Shown: piece after piece, positions 6,389 through 10,703 of the stretch
How positions within the stretch are numbered: the stretch's first letter is position 1
Layout: each line of letters begins with the position of its first letter
Assembly (NCBI GenBank): GCA_900768675.1
Contig: CAAGDT010000122.1
Location: forward strand, 1-10,703
Source of the DNA: Oscillospiraceae bacterium
Lineage (GTDB): Bacteria > Bacillota > Clostridia > Oscillospirales > Ruminococcaceae
Reading direction: 5' to 3'
Length of the DNA: 10,703 nt
Position numbers and translations under genes: made by a program
The notes under the pieces: model-generated
Databases searched by the model: none
Told to the model about the DNA's origin: nothing
Seen by the model: only the letters and a program-made list of their open reading frames with translations

Positions 6389-6706
6389 ATGGAGTATAAA
6401 TACGACCGTTCCCGATACTTTGAAATGCCGAAATTCTTCTACTTTGAGGCGGGAAACAGCACCGTCGGCAGCCTTAATACTTTCAATTACCGCATTGACC
6501 CGAAAGACGGGAGATTTTTTGTAAAAATCTGGTACGGACTGGACTGCTCGGAGCTTTCGGAGTCGGCGGCGGATATGGACTTTGAGCTTACCTTCGAGGG
6601 CTACAAGGAAATGATTTACAACATCGACGAGAAGTACGACGAATACCTTGAAAAGCTGAAAAACGGCGAGGTAAAGCCCCGCCGCACCTACGTTGAGAGG
6701 GACTGA
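6389..6706 (+). CDS. Hypothetical 105-residue acidic protein
   Basis: I do not recognise this protein. It has 105 residues, with no signal peptide or membrane segment, so it is probably cytoplasmic. The N-terminal two thirds are rich in aromatic residues in short strand-like segments (KFFYFEAGNSTVG, NTFNYRID, RFFVKIWYGLDCSEL). The last third is charged and helix-like (YKEMIYNIDEKYDEYLEKLKNGE), ending in PRRTYVERD. The start chosen is the ATG at 6389, six bases after AAAGGA. The in-frame ATG at 6350 lies inside the upstream hairpin without a ribosome binding site, and an intervening ATG at 6384 is followed at once by TAA. No own promoter is seen, so it probably depends on read-through from secG. 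Its stop is one base from the stop of the convergent cysteine-cluster gene. Confidence 0.8.
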   Translation: MEYKYDRSRYFEMPKFFYFEAGNSTVGSLNTFNYRIDPKDGRFFVKIWYGLDCSELSESAADMDFELTFEGYKEMIYNIDEKYDEYLEKLKNGEVKPRRTYVERD

Positions 6707-6707
6707 C

Positions 6708-7178
6708 TTACTTCTCCGCAAGAATCGGATACCCCTCAATGTACTTTTTAATAATATCCGGATTTTTCTCCGCTTCGGCAAAGGCTGCCGGCGCAAGCTT
6801 TTCTGCAAAAGCGGCGGTTTTCTCCCTGCTTTCGGCGGAAAGGGTCTTGCAGACGGGAGAAAGGGTAAGAACAAGCTTTCCCTCCTTTTCCATGACCCGA
6901 TAGGGCCAGATTTTGCAGTCAAAGGGCTTGTCCTCCCCTAAGGTGCAGCCTGTTTCGGAAAGGGCGGGGCACCAGGCTATATCCTTGTCCCCGAAATCAA
7001 GTTCAAAGGCAAAGCTTTGTTTACCGAAGCTTTCAAGCTTTCCTTTTGGGCATTTCTTCTTTACGTTTTCCGCAATTTCTGCTGAAATAACGGGATTTTC
7101 CCACATATCCTCCCTGTCAAAGCCGCAGCAAAGGCGGCATTTTGCGCAGGAGTCGGGAGATAATATTTCTTTAAGCAT
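6708..7178 (-). CDS. YkgJ-family cysteine-cluster protein
   Basis: A small cytoplasmic protein (156 residues) of the YkgJ/UPF0153 type, a family thought to bind zinc or an iron-sulfur cluster; the biochemical role is unclear. Seen: the signature C11-x2-C14-x2-C17-C18 near the N-terminus, followed by C43, C70, C78, C88 (in FDCKIWPYR) and C110, giving nine cysteines. The C-terminal 45 residues are an Ala/Glu/Lys-rich helix-like tail. The ATG at 7178 has AAAGGAG seven bases upstream, and an extended -10 promoter lies just beyond. It is divergent from the infC operon and convergent with the 105-residue gene. No terminator is seen in the one-base gap, so its transcript may run antisense into that gene. 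Confidence 0.82.
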   Translation of the reverse strand: MLKEILSPDSCAKCRLCCGFDREDMWENPVISAEIAENVKKKCPKGKLESFGKQSFAFELDFGDKDIAWCPALSETGCTLGEDKPFDCKIWPYRVMEKEGKLVLTLSPVCKTLSAESREKTAAFAEKLAPAAFAEAEKNPDIIKKYIEGYPILAEK

Positions 7179-7215
7179 ATATCTGCTCCTTTCGGGTAAT
7201 TATTTCATTTTTATT

Positions 7216-7221
7216 ATTCTA
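7216..7221 (-). promoter_or_regulatory. Extended -10 promoter of the cysteine-cluster gene
   Basis: On the minus strand TGTGGTAGAAT contains TAGAAT (7221-7216) with the TGn extension. The -35 region at a 16-17 base distance is only T-rich, not TTGACA. The same TGTGGTAGAAT string occurs in the promoter at 9705-9733, which supports the call. Confidence 0.55.
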
Positions 7222-7267
7222 CCACATACTGCCCCAAAAATAAAGTATAAAAATTTTACAAAAACTA

Positions 7268-7296
7268 TTGACAAACAGCAGAATATGCTGTATAAT
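7268..7296 (+). promoter_or_regulatory. Consensus promoter of infC-rpmI-rplT
   Basis: A perfect TTGACA (7268-7273), a 17-base spacer and a perfect TATAAT (7291-7296). Transcription should start near 7303, giving a leader of about 143 bases before the IF3 start. This is the only promoter in the window with both consensus hexamers intact, fitting a highly expressed translation operon. Confidence 0.92.
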
Positions 7297-7302
7297 ATCA
7301 AA

Positions 7303-7445
7303 CGTATTATAAACAGAAAGTAGATTGCTCTCACCTGCCGGCGCTTAAAGTCAGGCATGGTTGTTTATAAAATTCAGATATGGATTTTGTAGGCGTAGGA
7401 GTAATCCCGCGCTTTTTGTTTTGGCTTTTTAGAAAGGGAGTGTAG
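7303..7445 (+). promoter_or_regulatory. Structured leader of the infC operon with candidate attenuator
   Basis: About 143 untranslated bases precede infC. CCTG (7334-7337) can pair with CAGG (7352-7355) in a 5' hairpin. Further on, GCG-ta-GGA (7393-7400), loop GTAA and TCCCGC (7405-7410) form a bulged hairpin followed by TTTTTGTTTT (7413-7422), a terminator-like structure just before the ribosome binding site. In Firmicutes the infC-rpmI-rplT leader is often an L20-responsive attenuator, so the same is likely here. The exact Rfam match is untested. Confidence 0.6.
7436..7440 (+). promoter_or_regulatory. Ribosome binding site deciding the AUU start of infC
   Basis: GGGAG, part of AAAGGGAG, ends five bases before ATT at 7446-7448. 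No ATG, GTG or TTG in the infC frame is suitably placed. The conserved IF3 N-terminus begins exactly at this ATT. Confidence 0.88.
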
Positions 7446-8009
7446 ATTATCAGCACAAAAGAACTTCTCATCAACGACGAGATACGGGAAAAGGAAGTGC
7501 GTGTTATCGGCGCCGACGGCGAGCAGCTTGGCGTAATGTCCTCACAGGACGCTCTTGCACGCGCAGAGGAAGCAGAGCTTGACCTAGTATTGATTGCGCC
7601 GCAGGGTAACCCGCCGGTGTGCCGTATTATGAACTACGGAAAGTACCGTTTCGAGCAGTCAAAGCGTGAAAAGGAAGCGAGAAAAAATCAGAAGCAGGCA
7701 GAGCTTAAGGAAATCCAGATGTCCCTTAATATCGACACCAACGATTTCAACACTAAGGTCAACCAGGCGCTGAAGTTTCTCAAGAACGGCGATAAGGTAA
7801 AGCTCAGAGTCCGTTTCAGACGCGCAAGAGAGCTTTCTCACATGAACCTCGGCGAGGACCTTATGAAGAAGTTTGTCGACGCTTGTGCTGAATTCGGCAT
7901 GACCGAAAAGCCCGCAGCTCTTGAGGGAAAGAACTACATGATAGTTATTTCGCCAAAGCCTCAGACTCAGGCAGGAAAGAAAGCAAAGAACGAAGCAGAG
8001 CAGAAATAA
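7446..8009 (+). CDS. infC: Translation initiation factor IF-3, AUU start
   Basis: IF-3 binds the 30S subunit, prevents premature 50S joining and checks the start codon and initiator tRNA. The 187 residues contain the N-domain (ISTKELLINDEIREKEVRVIG at residues 2-22, split here as ISTKELLIND and EIREKEVRVIG), PPVCRIMNYGKYRFE at about 60-74, a Lys-rich linker helix, and the C-domain with GDKVKLRVRFR, ending in IVISPKPQ plus a short K/E/Q tail. The start is ATT at 7446: it has a ribosome binding site five bases away and restores the conserved N-terminus, which the first GTG in frame (7497) would cut by 17 residues. AUU starts on infC are known in E. coli and Bacillus and allow IF-3 to repress its own translation. 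One oddity is RFRRARELSH where I expect RFRGRE-like sequence. It heads the operon with rpmI and rplT. Confidence 0.96.
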   Translation: MISTKELLINDEIREKEVRVIGADGEQLGVMSSQDALARAEEAELDLVLIAPQGNPPVCRIMNYGKYRFEQSKREKEARKNQKQAELKEIQMSLNIDTNDFNTKVNQALKFLKNGDKVKLRVRFRRARELSHMNLGEDLMKKFVDACAEFGMTEKPAALEGKNYMIVISPKPQTQAGKKAKNEAEQK

Positions 8010-8040
8010 ACGCCCTGCAATAAATAAGGAGGACAACACA

Positions 8041-8250
8041 ATGGCTAAGAAGAACAAGATTAAGACACACAGCGGAGCTAAGAAGCGCTTTAAGTTTACA
8101 GCTACCGGTAAAATCAAGTACCAGCGTACAAACCGCCGTCACAGACTTACTCAGAAGGCTACAAAGCGTAAGAGATGCAACCGTGCAGGCGCTTACTGCG
8201 ACAGCACAAACGTAGCTGAAGTCAAGGCAATTATGCCCTACGCAAAGTAA
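8041..8250 (+). CDS. rpmI: 50S ribosomal protein L35
   Basis: A small basic protein of the large ribosomal subunit. The 69 residues are slightly more than the usual 64-66 and show the family pattern: MAKKNKIKTHSGAKKRFKFT at 1-20, a basic GKIKYQRTNRRHRLTQK stretch at 23-39, and a C-terminal VKAIMPYAK. It lies between infC (31 bases before) and rplT (31 bases after), the standard order. AAGGAGG sits seven to eight bases before the ATG. Expression should follow the infC promoter and leader. Confidence 0.97.
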   Translation: MAKKNKIKTHSGAKKRFKFTATGKIKYQRTNRRHRLTQKATKRKRCNRAGAYCDSTNVAEVKAIMPYAK

Positions 8251-8281
8251 TTAACAAGACGTTTACAGGAGGATTTTTACA

Positions 8282-8635
8282 ATGGCACGTATAAAAGGCG
8301 CATTAGCTACCCGTAAGAGAAGAAATAAAACATTAAAGCTGGCAAAGGGCTACTGGGGCGGAAAGAGCAGACTCTTCAAGACCGCTAAGGAAGCCGTATG
8401 GAAGTCCGGTCAGTATGCATACATCAGCAGACGCTTAAAGAAGAGAGATTTCAGAAAGCTCTGGATTGCAAGAATTTCCGCTGCATGCAAGCTTAACGGA
8501 ATGAACTACTCCACATTTATCAACGGTCTTAAGAAGGCAAATATCACCCTTAACCGCAAGATGCTTTCCGAAATCGCTATCAACGACGCAGCAGGCTTTA
8601 CTGCTTTATGCGAAAAGGCAAAGGCTGCTCTTTAA
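8282..8635 (+). CDS. rplT: 50S ribosomal protein L20
   Basis: L20 binds 23S rRNA early in 50S assembly. In several bacteria it also represses its own operon by binding the mRNA leader. The 117 residues match the usual length. The sequence shows the basic N-terminal RNA-binding helix (MARIKGALATRKRRNKTLKL, 1-20), AKGYWGGKSRLFKTAKEAV at 21-39, the YISRRLKKRDFRKLWIARI region at 47-65, and a C-terminal domain with NGMNYSTFINGLKKANITLNRK split across 72-93. AGGAGG is eight bases before the ATG. It is last in the operon and is followed directly by a strong hairpin terminator. Confidence 0.98.
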   Translation: MARIKGALATRKRRNKTLKLAKGYWGGKSRLFKTAKEAVWKSGQYAYISRRLKKRDFRKLWIARISAACKLNGMNYSTFINGLKKANITLNRKMLSEIAINDAAGFTALCEKAKAAL

Positions 8636-8643
8636 TGTAAAAT

Positions 8644-8678
8644 ATATCACGCCCGCGTTTATACGGGCGTGATATTTT
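8644..8678. terminator. Bidirectional terminator between rplT and the membrane-protein gene
   Basis: A perfect 12-bp stem (ATATCACGCCCG at 8644-8655 with CGGGCGTGATAT at 8664-8675) has an 8-base loop. It is followed on the plus strand by TTTT, and on the minus strand by ATTTTACATT. It serves rplT and probably also the convergent gene that ends at 8708. Confidence 0.88.
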
Positions 8679-8707
8679 CGCATTATAAGGGTATTTTTTC
8701 CGGCGGT

Positions 8708-9667
8708 TCAACGGCGCTTTTTTTCGGTTTCCGTTACTATTTTTTCGCCCTTTGTCATTTCCTCCGGGTGCTTCCGGAAATATACAAGGCATATAATAAG
8801 CGAGGCTAAAACGGCGAGAATAATACCACGGGATATGTAGCCCACAATAAACTTGTCGGCTATATCGTAACGGCTCAGGTATCCGGAAAAATCGGAAATA
8901 ACATCTGCCGCACCCGCTCCCGAAAGAGCGCACACAGCCTTAATTCCCGCTCCAAGCCCCGAAAAAATAACCGACAGCACCGATAAAACCGGGCATGCGA
9001 TTATCCCGCAGGGATCAAGCTTTTTTGCAAGAAAGCGGTAGTCCGAAAAGATAAGGGCTGCGGCCAAAGCGGAAAGTATATATGCGGAGATTTCAACCCG
9101 AAGCCCGAAAAGCTGCGCTTCTGCGGTTACGTTGGAAAGAAGTATTGCGATAACGGTGATTGCGAAAGCGCCGAGAACTGCTCCGAAAAGCCCGAAAAGG
9201 CTTCGCATATCAAATCTTAAGCTTATTTTAACAGCGTTTTTCGGCAGCTCTTGTTCCGATTTATCGGTCTGCTTTTCGCTTCTCTTTTCCGCAGGAAAAA
9301 CAGGCTCCGTTCCCTTAAGGGAAAGTGATTCAAGTTCACGGGAAAGCTTATCTAAAAATTCCACGAGATAGCAGAGATTTTCCTGCAAAAGCTGTCTTTT
9401 GTCAAGGCTCACCGCCACAAAATTCACCTCGCAGCTCTGGCTTATAATCGTATTTTTAGGCAAGCTTTCACTGAGAGAGTTTATAATATCCCTTATTTCG
9501 TTTTCCTTTTTATATGGGCAGTCGGCAAAGAAAAGAACCTCGTAGCTGTCGCTCCTGTCCGAAACGATAACGCCGAAATCCCGCATACTGCCGATAAGGG
9601 TATTTCTGCTTTCATCAAAGGAAAGCCCCGTATCCTCGGCGGCAAATTTAAGCTCGGAGAAATTCAT
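8708..9667 (-). CDS. Hypothetical protein: soluble N-terminal region plus four membrane helices
   Basis: I do not recognise this 319-residue protein. Residues 1-118 look soluble, with mixed strand and helix; the end (about 92-117, ENLCYLVEFLDKLSRELESL) may form an amphipathic helix or coiled coil. A polar, charged linker follows at about 119-148. Four hydrophobic segments are seen at about 157-178, 186-206, 220-247 and 274-296, then a basic C-terminal tail (FRKHPEEMTKGEKIVTETEKKRR within 297-319). There is no signal peptide, so the N-terminal region is probably cytoplasmic. TAA stands in frame two codons upstream of the ATG at 9667, so the start cannot lie further out. The best ribosome binding site (AAAGGAG) is about 15 bases away, with the tiny frame ATG-AGT-TAA between. 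It is divergent from the rRNA methyltransferase gene. No enzymatic motif was seen. Confidence 0.82.
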   Translation of the reverse strand: MNFSELKFAAEDTGLSFDESRNTLIGSMRDFGVIVSDRSDSYEVLFFADCPYKKENEIRDIINSLSESLPKNTIISQSCEVNFVAVSLDKRQLLQENLCYLVEFLDKLSRELESLSLKGTEPVFPAEKRSEKQTDKSEQELPKNAVKISLRFDMRSLFGLFGAVLGAFAITVIAILLSNVTAEAQLFGLRVEISAYILSALAAALIFSDYRFLAKKLDPCGIIACPVLSVLSVIFSGLGAGIKAVCALSGAGAADVISDFSGYLSRYDIADKFIVGYISRGIILAVLASLIICLVYFRKHPEEMTKGEKIVTETEKKRR

Positions 9668-9704
9668 CTTTTAACTCATTCACTCCTTTTGAAAATCTGT
9701 TTCA

Positions 9705-9733
9705 ATTCTACCACACAGCGGAGATAATGTCAA
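9705..9733 (-). promoter_or_regulatory. Promoter of the membrane-protein gene
   Basis: On the minus strand, a perfect TTGACA (9733-9728), a 17-base spacer and TAGAAT (9710-9705), with TGG as extended -10. The -35 ends one base before the ATG of the divergent methyltransferase gene at 9734, so polymerase bound here would cover that gene's ribosome binding site. Confidence 0.8.
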
Positions 9734-10540
9734 ATGTATATTTCATCAAGAAAAAACAGCAAAGCGGCTCATTTCCGTAAGCTCGGAAGAGAGAAATCCT
9801 ACCGGGAAGAACAGGGCGAGTTCGTAATTGAGGGCGCAAAGCTCTGCCTTGAGGCGGTGCGGTCGGGACTTACGATTACTTCCGCTTTTATAACCGAGGC
9901 GGCAAAGGAAAAGTACCCCGAGGTTTATGCGGCGATTTCCGACATAACCTCTCCCGATATTATAACCGACGACATAAGCGGCTATATTTCCGACACAAAA
10001 ACGCCCCAGGGAGTGTTCCTTACAGCAAAGACTCTTGACAAAATCATTGAAACGGATAAAATAGATAGCGGAAGCTTTGTTCTGCTGGACGGGCTTCAGG
10101 ACGCAGGAAATATCGGTACTATTATAAGAACCTGCGACGCCCTCGGAATAAGCGGAGTTATCCTTTCAAATGACTGCGCCGACATCTATTCCCCGAAAAC
10201 CGTAAGAGGGGCTATGGGCTCGCTTTTCCGTCTGCCTTTGTTCCGTGGAGAGCTTACGGGCATTATTGAAAAGCTGAAAGCGGCGGGCTTTATTGTTTAC
10301 GCCGCCGCCCTTGATGATACTGCACAAAAGCTTTCCGAAACGGTATTTTCCGATAAGTCGGCGGTTATTATAGGAAACGAGGGAAACGGAGTTTCAGCCG
10401 AAGTTATAAAGGCTGCGGGAAAAAAGCTTTATATACCTATTAAAAATGCCGAATCTCTTAATGCAGGAGTTGCGGCGGCAATCATTTGTTGGGAAATGAC
10501 AAAACAGGCTGCCGATAAGCTGCCGCCTGCTCAGAAATAA
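9734..10540 (+). CDS. SpoU/TrmH-family RNA 2'-O-methyltransferase (probably 23S rRNA)
   Basis: Predicted to transfer a methyl group from AdoMet to a ribose 2'-OH in RNA, most likely 23S rRNA. The 268 residues contain an N-terminal substrate-binding domain at about 1-105 (GEFVIEGAKLCLEAV at 28-42) and the knotted SPOUT catalytic domain at about 113-260. The three SpoU motifs are clear: motif 1 DGLQDAGNIGTIIRT at 119-133, with N126 and the catalytic R132; motif 2 IIGNEGNGVS at 212-221, with E216; and motif 3 IPIKNAESLNAGVAAAI at 234-250. The ATG at 9734 has GGAG ten bases upstream. An ATG at 9727 is in another frame. I found no convincing promoter on this strand; the start abuts the -35 of the divergent gene. 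The exact target nucleotide cannot be read from the sequence. Confidence 0.93.
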   Translation: MYISSRKNSKAAHFRKLGREKSYREEQGEFVIEGAKLCLEAVRSGLTITSAFITEAAKEKYPEVYAAISDITSPDIITDDISGYISDTKTPQGVFLTAKTLDKIIETDKIDSGSFVLLDGLQDAGNIGTIIRTCDALGISGVILSNDCADIYSPKTVRGAMGSLFRLPLFRGELTGIIEKLKAAGFIVYAAALDDTAQKLSETVFSDKSAVIIGNEGNGVSAEVIKAAGKKLYIPIKNAESLNAGVAAAIICWEMTKQAADKLPPAQK

Positions 10541-10703
10541 TGCAATTAAAGATATAGGGCAACGCCGCACAATTAACGGCTACACCTTTGCCGCACACTT
10601 GCTTGCATATTTTCCGCCATATTGCACAAAAACTCCTTGACGGGCGCAAGCCCGCCTGCGTCGTTTTTGCACAATCTGACGAAAAATCTGTCTGCGCAAT
10701 TGC
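10541..10703. repeat. Non-coding region with a GNRA-capped hairpin and TTGCACAA direct repeats
   Basis: No open reading frame is supported in the last 163 bases. TTGCACAA occurs at 10622-10629 and 10667-10674 as direct repeats. Between them a layered hairpin can form: CAAAAAC (10627-10633) with GTTTTTG (10663-10669), GAC (10639-10641) with GTC (10660-10662), and GGGC (10642-10645) with GCCC (10650-10653), capped by a GCAA tetraloop. The window ends in GCAATTGC. This looks like an interspersed-repeat or structured-RNA element rather than a simple terminator, as no U-run follows. It may continue past the edge. Confidence 0.45.

Noticed and set aside
6019..6922. Minus-strand frames across secG and the 105-residue gene
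   Set aside because: They are antisense to well-supported genes and show no family resemblance or start signals.
7659..8142. Minus-strand frames opposite infC and rpmI, with hydrophobic translations
   Set aside because: These are reverse-strand shadows of Lys/Glu-rich coding sequence, which reads as Leu/Phe/Ser-rich in antisense; no ribosome binding sites.
10637..10665. TTGACG at the right edge as a -35 box
   Set aside because: No -10 hexamer lies 16-18 bases downstream, and the bases belong to the hairpin.

Overview
The window looks like chromosomal DNA from a Gram-positive, fibre-degrading clostridium, most likely Ruminococcus or a close relative in the Oscillospiraceae. The grounds are strong AGGAGG-type ribosome binding sites, TTGACA/TATAAT-type promoters, an infC-rpmI-rplT operon, a short Gram-positive-type SecG, and a family 9 cellulase with two CBM3-like modules. 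The genus is an inference from gene content and style. I see no tRNA, rRNA, insertion sequence, phage gene or CRISPR array.

Layout: (1) Positions 1-4216, minus strand, form one compact operon. A strong promoter at 4188-4216 has a 17-bp palindrome between its -35 and -10. It drives a lipoprotein GH9 cellulase, then metF, then a stand-alone methionine synthase activation-domain protein that runs off the left edge. Both junctions are ATGA overlaps, so the three genes are probably translationally coupled. (2) Positions 4229-5747, minus strand, hold a secreted SH3b plus serine beta-lactamase-like hydrolase with its own promoter, a TTG start and a clear terminator. (3) Positions 5815-6706, plus strand, hold secG, with a long acidic Thr-rich tail, and an unrecognised 105-residue protein, separated by a perfect hairpin. 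(4) Positions 6708-7221, minus strand, hold a YkgJ-type cysteine-cluster protein. (5) Positions 7268-8678, plus strand, hold the infC-rpmI-rplT translation operon, with a consensus promoter, a structured leader with a candidate attenuator, an AUU start for IF3 and a bidirectional terminator. (6) Positions 8708-9733, minus strand, hold an unrecognised four-helix membrane protein. It is divergent from (7) a SpoU/TrmH-family rRNA 2'-O-methyltransferase at 9734-10540, and the membrane gene's -35 box directly abuts the methyltransferase start codon. (8) Positions 10541-10703 are non-coding and hold a GNRA-capped hairpin flanked by TTGCACAA direct repeats.

Working together: metF supplies methyl-tetrahydrofolate, and the activation-domain protein would keep a cobalamin-dependent methionine synthase (not in the window) active. 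The surface cellulase sharing their mRNA is the unexpected part. The very short leader leaves no room for the SAM riboswitch that often controls methionine genes in Firmicutes. The rest is mostly housekeeping (secretion, translation, rRNA modification) plus three proteins of unknown or loose function. I see no complete novel multi-gene system. The most promising leads are the cellulase-methionine operon with its palindrome-bearing promoter, the paired TTTTGCAAAA palindromes between secG and the hydrolase, and the structured element at the right edge.
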